Shown here: positions 35,301-39,773 of the stretch, piece after piece
Numbering within the stretch: the stretch's first letter is position 1
Layout: the number at the start of each line of letters is the position of its first letter
NCBI GenBank assembly: GCA_021186555.1
Contig: JAJKFL010000039.1
Location: forward strand, 19,944,733-20,008,732
Length of the DNA: 64,000 bases
Reading direction: 5' to 3'
Source of the DNA: Reticulitermes speratus
Taxonomy: Eukaryota; Arthropoda; Insecta; Blattodea; Rhinotermitidae
Position numbers and translations under genes: made by a program
The notes under the pieces: generated by a model
Told to the model about the DNA's origin: nothing
What the model saw: the letters and a program-made list of their open reading frames with translations, nothing else
Database searches by the model: none

Positions 35301-37024
35301 AATTGCTCATATATTTTAATAATTTCAAGTTCGACGCTGTATTTCCCTTTTACTAACAAATGAATGACTGAGATTATTACGAAGTGACGGTACGTTGTGT
35401 GTTTTTCATGTTACTTCACGACAGTACTAACTGCGAGATGTCGATACACCAGCTACGTTGATTTAGTTGTTGCGTGAATTAACTCACTGTCTCAAGGAAC
35501 GCACTAAGACATGCCTTGAAATAGCTCAGAAATACCGATAAGTCTTTGATGTGATGTATTGAGCTGAGAAAAGTAGCAAATGGACGAAATGAGAATTACG
35601 TACATGTTGACAGTCAACCTCAAGGCAATAGGGAACCTGATATGGGAGTGCGATGTCAAAATGGATCTTAGGGAAATAAGGTGTGAGGTTGTGGCCTGGT
35701 TTCATCTGGCTCAGGATGTGGCCTCGTGGCGAACTCCTGTGAACACGGTAATGAACATACGGGTTCCATAAGTACGAACATTTTTTTATGTCGTATACAA
35801 TGTCCATGGATATGATAACAAATTAACGCTATCATAAGTCACATATTTTTGAATGGGATCATAAGAATTTCGTTTTGATAGCGTATTCTAAATAATGTAA
35901 CCCATGATCGTAATAGTGTTGGTGGTGGTGGTTGTTGTGGTGGTAGTGTTGGTTGTGGTTGTGGTGGTTGTGTTTGTGGTGGTGTGGTAGTGTTGGTGGT
36001 GGTGGTGGTAGTGTTGGTGGTGGTGGTGGTAGTGTTGGTGGTGGTGGTAGTGTTGGTTGTGGTTGTGGTGGTTGTGTTTGTGGTTGTGGTGGTGGTAGTG
36101 TTGGTGGTGGTGGTTGTGGTGGTGGTAGTGTTGGTTGTTGTGGTGGTGGTGGTGATGGTGGTGGTTGTGGTGTGATGATGACTATCAAGGCACAATATAA
36201 AGTTGTCGCAAACAATACATTGTGATGCTCACGAAGGTACGTAAACCTCGACATTAGATGGAAGTTCGGCGGTTTATCGCTCCGTACCCTTTGGGTGGGC
36301 TCCCAGGCCTTCTGGTGGTGCTTATCACAGAGAGCGCCTTCATCTTCCAGCCTGCAACCAGGCATTTTACCGACACTGCTGTTGTGTCCCATATTACTAT
36401 AACAACTTAAAACGCCAACCGCATACAGCAGAATTATTTTTGAAGCTAACAATCGCTCAGGTGCTCAAGAAGTTGCCTACCTGTAATGGAAACTGCAACT
36501 TCAAACCGTGTTCACAAGATCCTGCCACTGGTCCCTATCCTGAACCAGATTAATCTAATCCACACACTGTTTCTTTAAGAACAATTTTAACGTTATCCTC
36601 ACAGATGTGCCTAAGTCATCCAAGTGCTGTATTCTCTTAAAAGTTTTTTTGAGAACAAATTTTCTATACTTTTCTTCCACCCGTGCTGTATATACTTCTC
36701 AGCTCACTATGTTCTGTTTATTACATAACAGTGATTATTATTATTATTATTATAAAATTCAGTTTTCAGTCGTTGGAAATAGAATGCCGGTACTTCACAC
36801 CGACTTGCACTATCAGGTGTCCAGTGAAGGCCGACTATACAGCCACGTTATTCCTGTTATGACGTGAGGCCTAGTGACATAGGCTACTATCTACTTACGT
36901 ATATGAGGTTTTCCTTGAATCGTTTTCTAAGGTTGCCCACGAAGGCGTCTACACTCTGGAAATTTTCTAGCAGGACGAAATCTTGCACTCCAACCCGATC
37001 CCTCGCATGGAGGTCGCGCTCCAT
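3978..37024 (-). CDS. Myo61F: Unconventional myosin-Ic (class I myosin), whole gene, 20 coding exons
   Basis: Single-headed actin motor that links membranes to actin and hydrolyses ATP. The joined exons give 1,025 residues; vertebrate MYO1C is about 1,030-1,060. Order: motor head about 1-690 with P-loop GESGSGKT (105-112), switch I NSSRFGK (159-165), switch II DIYGFE (380-385) and actin-side IRCIKPND (about 582-589); about three IQ motifs (698-765) for calmodulin; TH1 tail with a PH-like core in which K890 and R901 match the lysine/arginine pair that binds phosphoinositides in mammalian Myo1c. The TEDS residue is Asp327, 16 before DALAK, so the head should not need heavy-chain phosphorylation. 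The ATG at 37024 lies in a strong context (GCAGCCATGG) and is the first in-frame ATG after an upstream in-frame TAA. All 19 junctions keep phase if exon 11 uses the donor at 14630. The head and tail match MYO1C/Myo61F better than Myo1D, Myo1B or Myo1E. Seen: motifs and splice sites. Known: family roles. Inferred: orthology. Confidence 0.96.
4329..4428 (-). CDS. Myo61F: Myosin-Ic exon 19 of 20 (residues 988-1021)
   Basis: Acceptor TATATTGCAG, donor GTATGT. Encodes (T)[18 protein letters not shown] ... [10 protein letters not shown], like the end of MYO1C (GTIDFTPG ... KNGHLAVV). Confidence 0.93.
4937..5037 (-). CDS. Myo61F: Myosin-Ic exon 18 of 20 (residues 955-988)
   Basis: Acceptor AATTCACAG, donor GTAAGT. 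Encodes [20 protein letters not shown] then [13 protein letters not shown](T), matching the late TH1 region (GDVVLQSDHVIE... in MYO1C). Confidence 0.94.
5243..5475 (+). mobile_element. Old tRNA-derived SINE copy (SINE-1 family)
   Basis: Diverged copy in intron 17. Head GATAGCTGAGTCAGTAAGGC resembles an A box, GGGTTTGATTTGC a B box, and the 3' part (CATCTGATGCTGAACTTAAG ... ACTTTACCTTT) matches the better copies at 26938, 29015 and 40548. Confidence 0.6.
5781..5990. mobile_element. MITE-like inverted-repeat element
   Basis: Arms around TAGCTACATGTTTTGGC ... ATCAGGCTACA pair with TGTAGCCTGAT ... CACATGTAGTTA, and the outer ends (GAGCATTCAAACACAACT / AGTTGTGTTCGACTGCTC) pair too. The centre is an A-rich loop. 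It lies in intron 17, with no coding capacity. Confidence 0.65.
6905..7117 (-). CDS. Myo61F: Myosin-Ic exon 17 of 20 (PH-like core of TH1)
   Basis: Acceptor TTTTGTTGCAG, donor GTATGA, phase 0, 71 codons. Encodes [20 protein letters not shown] and [11 protein letters not shown]890 of KYDR and R901 of KPRER match the phosphoinositide-binding pair of mammalian Myo1c, so membrane binding is expected to be kept. Confidence 0.96.
7500..7670. mobile_element. Hairpin element (family H) in intron 16
   Basis: Carries TGGTCTTCTGGAATATGTCA and inverted AGGAACCT blocks ending in CATGGCACCACATCC, the same arrangement as the other family H copies. Diverged. Boundaries approximate. Confidence 0.55.
7897..8018 (-). 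CDS. Myo61F: Myosin-Ic exon 16 of 20 (residues 843-883)
   Basis: Acceptor TTGTTTTCAG, donor GTGAGT. Encodes (G)[18 protein letters not shown] ... GDKIL. The GKK.YPQSV block is a hallmark of the class Ic tail. Confidence 0.95.
8580..9500 (+). pseudogene. Fossil hAT-like transposase fragment in intron 15
   Basis: Plus-strand pieces in different frames read like a hAT / KIAA1586-type transposase: [18 protein letters not shown] (about 8640-8700), [20 protein letters not shown] (about 8960-9020) and [20 protein letters not shown] (about 9365-9425), the last matching the C-terminal dimerisation region (usually TIPISTAECERGFSQMNL). Frames shift between the pieces, so it cannot make a transposase. 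The family call is from memory. Confidence 0.65.
9960..10165 (-). mobile_element. Old 3' fragment of LINE-B
   Basis: The stretch GGTCTCCTTTCAGGTTTTCT ... ATGTGTGCTACATTTGTCACTC lines up with 38605-38695 of the large LINE-B copy. Highly diverged, in intron 15. Confidence 0.55.
10684..10804 (-). CDS. Myo61F: Myosin-Ic exon 15 of 20 (residues 803-843)
   Basis: Acceptor TCTCTCCTTAG, donor GTATTA. Found by translation rather than as an obvious frame: [20 protein letters not shown] then [20 protein letters not shown](G). It corresponds to the neck-tail junction of MYO1C and supplies the phase needed on both sides. Confidence 0.93.
11092..11251 (-). CDS. Myo61F: Myosin-Ic exon 14 of 20 (third IQ, start of tail)
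   Basis: Acceptor TGCTTGCAG, donor GTAATT after VACKE. Encodes (N)[15 protein letters not shown] ... [18 protein letters not shown]. The open frame continues beyond the donor, but the family continues with exon 15. An inverted-repeat element ends 18 bases upstream of the acceptor. Confidence 0.93.
11262..11410. mobile_element. Hairpin element (family H) beside exon 14
   Basis: 29-bp arms at 11270-11298 and 11320-11348 (26 of 29 paired) around a 21-base loop; each arm contains GTTCTTCTGGGA. The near arm ends 18 bases from the exon 14 acceptor. Confidence 0.7.
12044..12083. repeat. (TAC)n microsatellite
   Basis: About 13 uninterrupted TAC triplets in intron 13. Confidence 0.95.
12235..12465 (-). 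CDS. Myo61F: Myosin-Ic exon 13 of 20 (end of head, IQ motifs)
   Basis: Acceptor TTTACTTAG, donor GTAAGT. Encodes [18 protein letters not shown] (end of the head), then IQ-type repeats [19 protein letters not shown] and [17 protein letters not shown], and starts a third at AVNIMR. These bind calmodulin light chains in the family. Confidence 0.96.
12632..13040. repeat. Degenerate tandem repeat, unit about 70 bp
   Basis: Within intron 12, five to six diverged units share the order: TATAAT-like start, TTAT/GTACTGCCATGA, GAAATAGGCTGT/GTAGGTTATG, ATTTYCTTCA. Typical of an old minisatellite. Unit edges are approximate. Confidence 0.6.
13239..13470 (-). CDS. Myo61F: Myosin-Ic exon 12 of 20 (residues 595-672)
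   Basis: Acceptor CATGCTGCAG, donor GTGAGT. Encodes [20 protein letters not shown], then [20 protein letters not shown] and DEYRMG, the converter region, close to MYO1C. It starts with two bases that complete a codon from exon 11. Confidence 0.95.
14195..14425. mobile_element. Hairpin element (family H) in intron 11
   Basis: Fairly complete copy. The left part has GTGATGCC ... GGAAACTACTGCCTCCACCT; the right part has the inverse GGAGGCAAACC ... CTACATGATGCC, and it ends CAGAAGACCTCAAATCTCAC, the shared terminal motif. Confidence 0.68.
14631..14787 (-). CDS. Myo61F: Myosin-Ic exon 11 of 20 (residues 543-595; donor ambiguous)
   Basis: Acceptor CCAACAG. Encodes [20 protein letters not shown] ... 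[16 protein letters not shown]. Two donors overlap. The better consensus (G|GTATGT, exon ending at 14635) leaves exon 12 out of frame. The weaker one (T|GTATAC, ending at 14631) adds Val and half a Cys codon and restores phase, so it is used here. A missed micro-exon or an assembly base error would be other explanations. Confidence 0.82.
16258..16500 (+). mobile_element. tRNA-derived SINE (SINE-3) in intron 10
   Basis: Head GCCATGGTGGCTTAGTAATT (A box-like), B box GGGGTTCAAAACTC, followed by GGATTTCCTCAGTAATTGCA and GGCAAATCTTAGGATACTAT, a body I recognise in many insect SINEs. No target duplication found. Confidence 0.6.
16619..16747 (-). CDS. Myo61F: Myosin-Ic exon 10 of 20 (residues 500-542)
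   Basis: Acceptor AATTTCAG, donor GTATGT, phase 0, 43 codons. Encodes [20 protein letters not shown] then [20 protein letters not shown], the conserved HYAG...FLDKNND actin-binding segment. Confidence 0.96.
17095..17278. mobile_element. Hairpin element (family H) in intron 9
   Basis: Inverted blocks GTGACGCCGTGTAGTTTTGT ... GAACCTGCTGCC and GGCAGCAGGTTC ... AACTGCAAGGCGTCTC. A (TA)n run follows at 17281-17313. Confidence 0.7.
17281..17313. repeat. (TA)n microsatellite
   Basis: About 16 uninterrupted AT dinucleotides in intron 9. Confidence 0.95.
17846..18000 (-). CDS. Myo61F: Myosin-Ic exon 9 of 20 (residues 448-499)
   Basis: Acceptor TTCTATAG, donor GTAAGG. Encodes [20 protein letters not shown] and on to [14 protein letters not shown] is a class I myosin signature in the lower 50K domain. 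Confidence 0.96.
18844..18896. repeat. Short inverted repeat
   Basis: CAGTCCAGTGGCGAA pairs with TTTGCCACTGGACTGCAG across a spacer of about 20 bases, in intron 8. Function unknown. Confidence 0.6.
19027..19196 (-). CDS. Myo61F: Myosin-Ic exon 8 of 20 (residues 391-448)
   Basis: Acceptor TTATTTCCAG, donor GTGAGT. Encodes [20 protein letters not shown] and [20 protein letters not shown], the relay region, almost identical to MYO1C. A large hairpin ends only 36 bases upstream of this acceptor. Confidence 0.97.
19233..19578. mobile_element. Near-perfect long hairpin (MITE-like) in intron 7
   Basis: Arms of about 169 bp at 19233-19401 and 19411-19578 are complementary except for one base of length difference (GGGG against CCC near 19355 and 19469), with a 9-base loop TGTATTTGG. 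Outer ends run into TATATA, so a TA target duplication is possible but cannot be resolved. No coding capacity. The near identity of the arms suggests a young insertion or arm conversion. Confidence 0.85.
19927..20186 (-). CDS. Myo61F: Myosin-Ic exon 7 of 20 (TEDS loop and switch II)
   Basis: Acceptor TCTCTGCAG, donor GTGATG, 260 bases. Encodes [20 protein letters not shown] with the acidic TEDS residue Asp327, then [11 protein letters not shown] and [14 protein letters not shown] (switch II). Residues 305-391, the last codon being split with exon 8. Confidence 0.97.
20480..20565 (-). mobile_element. SINE head remnant
   Basis: On the minus strand it reads GTTTAGTGACTAGCTATAGA ... GGTTTGATTCCAGTAGG, a tRNA-like A and B box order as in SINE-1. 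Diverged, in intron 6. Confidence 0.45.
21143..21349 (-). CDS. Myo61F: Myosin-Ic exon 6 of 20 (residues 236-304)
   Basis: Acceptor TGATACAG, donor GTAACT after VEAISK, phase 0, 69 codons. Contains [20 protein letters not shown] and [12 protein letters not shown], the head segment before the TEDS loop. The open frame runs on past the donor, but family alignment and phase place the end here. Confidence 0.95.
21705..21808 (+). repeat. Family P repeat, copy 1 (peptide-like)
   Basis: In one frame it reads [20 protein letters not shown] then EFWNV. The same peptide pattern recurs near 44980 and 48510. Sits in intron 5 antisense to the myosin gene. Not identified as a known protein. Confidence 0.55.
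22116..22298 (-). CDS. Myo61F: Myosin-Ic exon 5 of 20 (residues 175-235)
   Basis: Acceptor TTTATTCAG, donor GTAAGT, phase 0 on both sides, 61 codons. Contains [20 protein letters not shown] and [13 protein letters not shown], strongly like MYO1C. Confidence 0.97.
22609..22817 (-). CDS. Myo61F: Myosin-Ic exon 4 of 20 (P-loop and switch I)
   Basis: Acceptor GTGCAG, donor GTAAAT. Completes P-loop GESGSGKT and carries [16 protein letters not shown] and [10 protein letters not shown] (switch I), both diagnostic of myosin heads. Residues 105-174. A GAT/GAC triplet run lies in the intron about 80 bases upstream. Confidence 0.97.
22896..22957. repeat. GAT/GAC triplet microsatellite
   Basis: Imperfect (GAT)n passing into (GAC)n in intron 3 upstream of exon 4. 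Confidence 0.9.
24512..24582 (-). CDS. Myo61F: Myosin-Ic exon 3 of 20 (residues 81-105)
   Basis: A 71-base exon too short to stand out as an open frame. Acceptor GTTTCAG, donor GTTAGT. Encodes (V)[19 protein letters not shown] then ILIS(G), the segment just before the P-loop. Phases fit both neighbours exactly. Confidence 0.95.
25222..25520 (-). mobile_element. SINE-1 copy in intron 2
   Basis: Reverse orientation: starts with the tail GGTAAAGGTAAATTTGTCCC at 25230, continues through GGTACCCACTGAATAGGAGG and ends with a damaged tRNA-like head near 25500. Confidence 0.65.
25683..25895. mobile_element. Hairpin element (family H) in intron 2
   Basis: ATATTCGGAGGAACATATTG and CAGTATATTCCTCCAAAAG form the inner inverted pair; the right end has AATGTCACATCCCAGACAAT and TGTGAGAACCTCAGATTTCA, the family terminus. 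Confidence 0.72.
26160..26290. mobile_element. Half copy of hairpin element family H
   Basis: TGCGATTTCAGATTCACACA, then CTGGGATGTGACGCCATG, then AACGTTTCGAAGGAACCTGC: left terminus to centre. The right half is missing. Confidence 0.6.
26620..26935 (-). mobile_element. 3' fragment of LINE-B
   Basis: GAGAAGCTGACAGTCGCTTA, GTTAATCAAGAAATCC and, further on, TATGCGTGCTACTTCTCCCT match the 3' part of the large copy at 38370. Diverged, in intron 2. Confidence 0.6.
26938..27232 (+). mobile_element. tRNA-derived SINE-1, best copy
   Basis: Pol III promoter in the head: A box TAGCTCAGTCGG (26948-26959) and B box GGTTCGATTC (26993-27002), then a shared body with CCCCGACCGACTCTGAGGCC and GGGTACCGGGCG, ending GTGGACATGGACAACTTTAC. 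Non-autonomous; depends on LINE machinery. Lies in intron 2, antisense to the gene. Confidence 0.85.
27815..27935 (-). mobile_element. SINE-1 3' fragment
   Basis: GGACAGCTCCACGCATTCTT and GAATGGTCAGCTTCTTGCCT with GGTACCCGCG match the 3' half of SINE-1 in reverse. Confidence 0.6.
29012..29312 (+). mobile_element. tRNA-derived SINE-1 copy
   Basis: Head GAGCTGGGAAAGCGTAGTCG and B box GGATTTCAAATCCCGGC; body CCAGACCAATTCTGGAGCCC; end TTCATGGCGTGGACAGGGAT then ACGTTACCT. A box damaged. Confidence 0.8.
30052..30197 (+). mobile_element. LINE-B 3' end fragment
   Basis: GACTCAGGATAGGGACAGGT ... GGTAATGAACCTTCGGGTTC, then TTCTCAAGAAGGACTCTGCT and the TTAG tail match the last codons and 3' UTR of LINE-B (38370-38530, inverted). 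In intron 2. Confidence 0.75.
30260..30385. mobile_element. Half copy of hairpin element family H
   Basis: TGCGAGATTTGAGGTTCTCA, then ATTAAAGTCTTTTGGA and ACGACGCCGTGTCGTTGG; ends about 137 bases before exon 2's donor side. Confidence 0.65.
30522..30637 (-). CDS. Myo61F: Myosin-Ic exon 2 of 20 (residues 43-81)
   Basis: Acceptor TTCTCCACAG, donor GTAAGT. Encodes [20 protein letters not shown] and the following residues to APPH(V), the conserved start of the motor core. It is separated from exon 1 by a 6.3-kb intron holding the intact RTE-like LINE, and from exon 3 by a 5.9-kb intron. Confidence 0.96.
31131..34560 (+). mobile_element. RTE-like LINE, apparently full length
   Basis: A 5' leader of about 390 bases (starting CCCCTTTGTTGGTATCTTCA), one long open frame and a TGAA-repeat tail (34530-34542) running into TA repeats. 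It inserted into TA-rich DNA, so its target duplication is hidden. It lies in intron 1 antisense to the myosin gene. A single frame and a short-repeat tail fit the RTE/BovB group. Confidence 0.85.
31519..34533 (+). CDS. LINE endonuclease-reverse transcriptase (1,004 residues, uninterrupted)
   Basis: Copies LINE RNA into DNA at a nicked target. AP-type endonuclease in the N-terminal 300 residues: GTWNVRTL (50-57), catalytic-type Glu in SEVRWKGQG (82), GDWN (186-189), LDYVLV (253-258) and SDHN (279-282). Reverse transcriptase: [13 protein letters not shown] (from 645), RQGCCLSP (from 705) and YADD (745-748). The C-terminus ([11 protein letters not shown] ... GRRGRRRK ... GYGPVVRQ) resembles BovB-type tails in layout. 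No stop or frameshift is visible. The annotated ATG is simply the first in frame; translation could start later, before residue 48. Clade is from memory; RTE-like is likely, but an L1- or CR1-like label is not excluded. Confidence 0.9.
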   Translation: MLPLETKHSGGKLLPHSDLRGGVFLGETPRGNDYRQKQNTQNEQNSFKIGTWNVRTLNQGGKLENLKKEMQKNAVSVLGVSEVRWKGQGEIKSGDYTVYYSGGDSAERGVAIVVHKSVVKSVVKKSVYSDRIIAIKLQAEPVSILIVQVYMPTSDYEDDEVEELYDIIEEILEEDGKGATNTIIMGDWNSVVGDKAHHNTVGPYGLGRRNQRGQMLIDFCERNGLVITNTWFKKPKRRLYTWKSPGDRNRYQLDYVLVKQRFRSSVKDVQTLPGADIDSDHNLLVAKICTRLKKIMRFHKKKPRWDLEKLYAQRQVVHDRLEEKLGAIKCESGNVEVQWNNIKKCVLDTMSGLVGKVERRARKPWITQEMISKMDERRKWKNVNNEEGRKNYRRLRNELKRATDNAKKEYLESICDEIIEFQRIGRYDLMYMKTKELGWKENHGIQNIGIEDSQGNIIINQRRVLQIWENYITELYDRANRPEHLDVEPEDEVDEDEKGPHILQSEVEKAIKEMRDKKATGDDDVPGDVLKLLGEGGLRLMTQMINSMYVTGEWPRDFIEVTMIALKKKPKATKCSDHRTISIIAHAAKIVARILRRRIERKIEDALGEDQFGFRRGKGTRDAIGMLKIISERTLVIDEELCACFIDWQKAFDRVNWTKLMQILKGIGIDWRERRLISKLYMEQSVKIRLDQGETRSVKIGRGVRQGCCLSPILFNLYSEYLTKEALEGFGDFKIGGQVIRTVKYADDLVLLAREEKVLQGMIDRLIEIGRRYGMEMNVGKTKVMKISRQPSPMKIMIDQKQLENVEYFNYLGSMITSDARCTREIKSRIAMAKAAFNKKKNLFTSKLELNLRKKLVKCYVWSIALYGAETWTLRKADQKYLESFEMWCWRRMEKISWTDRVRNEEVLHRVKEERNILHTIKRRKANWIGHILRRNCLLKHVIEGKLEGRIEMTGRRGRRRKQLLDDLKEKKRYWKLKEEALDRTLWRTLFGRGYGPVVRQTTE
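34748..35228 (-). mobile_element. 5'-truncated LINE-C copy with 13-bp target-site duplication
   Basis: Body 34761-35215 is flanked by exact ATGTTTCTATAAC (34748-34760 and 35216-35228). On the minus strand it encodes the LINE C-terminus [20 protein letters not shown] ... [12 protein letters not shown], then ends in an AAG-type tail. The frame is open across all of it, so the insertion looks young. In intron 1. Confidence 0.9.
35590..35775 (+). mobile_element. LINE-B-like 3' fragment
   Basis: Reads [20 protein letters not shown] then RVP, the C-terminal signature seen in LINE-B ([20 protein letters not shown]). In intron 1. Confidence 0.65.
35914..36176. repeat. GTG/GTT-rich simple-repeat block
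   Basis: About 260 bases of T-separated GG and TTG triplets with recurring TAGTGTTGGTGGTGGTGG. The frames it opens on both strands (poly-Val/Gly and poly-Thr/Pro) are artefacts. In intron 1; the G-rich strand is the myosin template strand. Confidence 0.92.
36480..36610 (-). mobile_element. Old LINE-B 3' fragment
   Basis: GTGTTCACAAGATCCTGCCA ... GTCCCTATCCTGAACCAGAT and TTAACGTTATCCTCACAGAT align with 38470-38600 of LINE-B. Lies in intron 1 near exon 1. Confidence 0.55.
36899..37024 (-). CDS. Myo61F: Myosin-Ic exon 1 of 20 (start codon, residues 1-42)
   Basis: Begins [20 protein letters not shown] and ends ...KENLIY at a GTAAGT donor, phase 0. It matches the N-terminus of short-form MYO1C. 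A possible acceptor (CTTAG) 22 bases upstream of the ATG, at about 37047, would make this exon start in 5' UTR; no 5' non-coding exon or promoter could be identified. Confidence 0.93.
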
Positions 37025-37659
37025 GGCTGCTGTGGCGGTGCCTGACCTAAGGACCAAATTGACATGTTAGCAGGGGTTTGTATGACCAACTAGTAGTCGG
37101 GATATCACGCTTGTCATTGATCGGAGTCCGCCGTAGGGACCAATTAACAACGCGCTAGAGAATACAGGCTACATCAGCGGTAACGAGTCTCACTTGCAGG
37201 GAGGTAGAAAGTATACAAGAAAGAAGAAAAATATAAAAGAAGGGAAGAAGTAAGAAATGAAACATAATTAAGACGTCTACATTATGTAGGTGGCTGTACG
37301 ATTTAGAGCCATTATCCATGGAATTATTGACTGCATGTTGTTCTAAGCTGTGAAGACCTTTTGGGAATATCCCCAACTGGCGTCGAATACAGTATCGGCA
37401 GCGTGTCAGTCCCTGCGCTGCATGTGTTTGTTTTCATTTCATAGGTACTGTGAACGAAGTACTGTCTTAGAAGTTAACAGGCGACAGACGAGTTCACGTT
37501 TCTGAATCCAGAACCAAACGACTTTAATTGCAGTACTTCCAGGATAGACCAGTGTTCGGTCATGCATTACTATCCTGTCAGTGAAGGTTACAAGTAGCCG
37601 TTGTTATCCTACTCATTCGATAATCTGTGTAAACTTCCGTAAAGGTCACTTCGAAAGGA

Positions 37660-37855
37660 AAGGTAAATACGAGTATGTCCCTGTACCTAAGCACCGCACC
37701 GTGAAGGCGTTCAGAAGGAACAGAGGTTAAAACTCCACGCATTCTTACCTAACCGAGACACTAGACTGAGATGAGTGGTTAGCTTCACGTTTCGGCTGTT
37801 CTATCGTCAGGGGAAGAATTCCCGGTACGCACTCTCCAGAACGTTGGGTAAACCC
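37660..37855 (-). mobile_element. SINE-1 fragment upstream of the gene
   Basis: GGAAAGGTAAATACGAGTAT ... CTCCACGCATTCTTACC ... TGGTTAGCTTCACG and GGTACGCACTCTCCAGAACG follow SINE-1 in reverse. Confidence 0.6.
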
Positions 37856-38029
37856 GAGGTAGTGTGACGAAGATAAAAGTTTCCCTCCTTCCGGATACAG
37901 AATGTCGGCCTACCAAGCTTTAGTCTGAGTCATCTCCACTCCCACTCGGACTAAACTCCTGTTTATATAGAAGTTTAAATGCGGTAATTGCACTACCACT
38001 TTGGTGTGAGAAACATCCGGCCTAGCTGT

Positions 38030-38265
38030 ATAGTATTGAATGGTATGATGACTGGAAAGGCTGTGTAAGGAAAGAGATGAAGTCTATGTGAAAGTAGCGG
38101 TGCAGTCTCAGAAACCGTCTTGGGGGAACGAGGAAACCTTTGACAAACTTTAGTCCAGATGGTTCGTTGCCGGGCCGAGATTTGAACCTAGGGCCTGACG
38201 AATACAAATTTGTGGTGAAAATGCGACTGCGACGTCCGATGGCTTGAACGGGGGTGTCAAGTAGG
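38030..38265 (-). mobile_element. Possible second SINE-like repeat
   Basis: Minus strand has a B box-like GGTTCAAATCTCGG and a protein-like shadow SGPRFKSRPG that I have seen in insect SINE-derived frames. Boundaries and family uncertain. Confidence 0.35.
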
Positions 38266-38353
38266 AATTGTGCGGTAGTCACTTTCGCTACCCGTGCATC
38301 CTTCAGACGCACGTAACACACCTACTACCCCTACCTCACTACACCTTTGCCTT

Positions 38354-39773
38354 TCTGCTCAGCTTAGCTAACTAACTAACTCCATGGAGCAGAGTCTTTC
38401 TTGAGAAGCTAGCAGGTCGTCAGCTAGTCAAGAAATTACTCGCGTTTTGTGGAACCCGAACGTTCATTACCGCACTCACAAGAGCCCGCCACCTGTCCCT
38501 ATCCTGAGCCATATCAATACAGTCCATCCCCCCCCCCCCCCCCATCCCACTTCTTGAAGATTCATTTTATATTATCCTCCCATCTATGCCTGGGTCTTCC
38601 AAGTGGTCTCCTTCCCTCAGGTCTCCCCACCAAAATCCTGTATGCACCTCTCCCCTCACCCATACGTGCTACATGCCCCGCCTACCTCATTCTTCTTGAT
38701 TTCATCACCTGAATAATATTTGGTGATGAGTACAGATCATTAAGTTCCTCGTTATGTAGTCTTCTCCACTCCCCTGTTACCCCGTCCCTCTTAGGCCCAA
38801 ATATCCTCCTCAGCACCCTATTCTCGAACACCCTCAGCCTATGTCCTTCCCTCAGTATGAGAGACCAAGTCTCACACCCATACAAAACAAAGTCAAAATT
38901 ATAGTTCTGTACATCTTAATCTTTGTATTTTTGGATAGCAAACTGGAAGACAGAAGATCCTACACCGAATGATAACAAGCACTCCCCGACTTCAGTCTGC
39001 TCTTAATTTCTTCCTGAATGGAATTTCGATTTGTTAGGGTTGTTCCCAAATATTTAAACTGTTCCACCCTTTCAAAGGATTTATTATCTAACCTTATGTT
39101 GTGACCCTGTCCTGCATTTTGATTGCGAGACATGACCATGTACTTAGTTTTCTCAGCATTTACTTCTAGACCAATCTCCTTACTAGCGACTACCAAAGCT
39201 TCTGTGTTTTTCTTTATGGCATGTACGCTTCCGCCCAATATATTAACATCATCAGCATAAACTAGAAGCTGATGTGTACCATTCAATTTTAAGCCCTCCT
39301 GATTTGCCTGAACCTTCCTAATGGCATATTCCAAAGCAAAGTTGAAAAGCAATGGCGATAAAGCATCTCCTTGTTTCAAACCATTCTTAATAGGAAATGT
39401 GTCAGACAAATGCTTGCCTACCCGGACTCTGCTATAGGTTTCATTTAGACACATTTTTACTAGCCTTACTAGTTTCATAAGGATACCAAATTCAATGAGA
39501 ATATTATACAAGACCTCCTCCTAATTGAATCATAGGCTTTCTTGAAGTCTAAAAATAGCTGATGCACTGCCTCATTGTATTCCATTTTTTCTCAAGTATT
39601 TGACGAATGCAGAATATATGATCAGTAGTCGACCTGTTACGTCTAAATCCACACTGATGCTTTCCAATAATTTCCTCTGCATATGCAGTTAACCTTGTCA
39701 GAAGGATGTTGGATAGAATGTTGTATGTGGTTGACAAAAGTGTTTTATCACTTTTTGTCTGCGCAGCTTAGCT
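38354..39773 (-). mobile_element. LINE-B, 1.39-kb 5'-truncated copy with 16-bp target-site duplication
   Basis: Flanks TCTGCTCAGCTTAGCT (38354-38369) and TCTGCGCAGCTTAGCT (39758-39773) match at 15 of 16. Minus-strand coding pieces cover much of a reverse transcriptase: [82 protein letters not shown], then [20 protein letters not shown], a short 3' UTR and a TTAG-type tail. Several frame breaks and a C-homopolymer at 38528-38543 show it is dead. This is the reference copy for about ten 3' fragments in the window. Confidence 0.88.

Noticed and set aside
35839-36452. Thr/Pro-, Gly- and Val-rich frames up to 197 codons
   Set aside because: They translate a GTG/GTT simple-repeat block inside intron 1.
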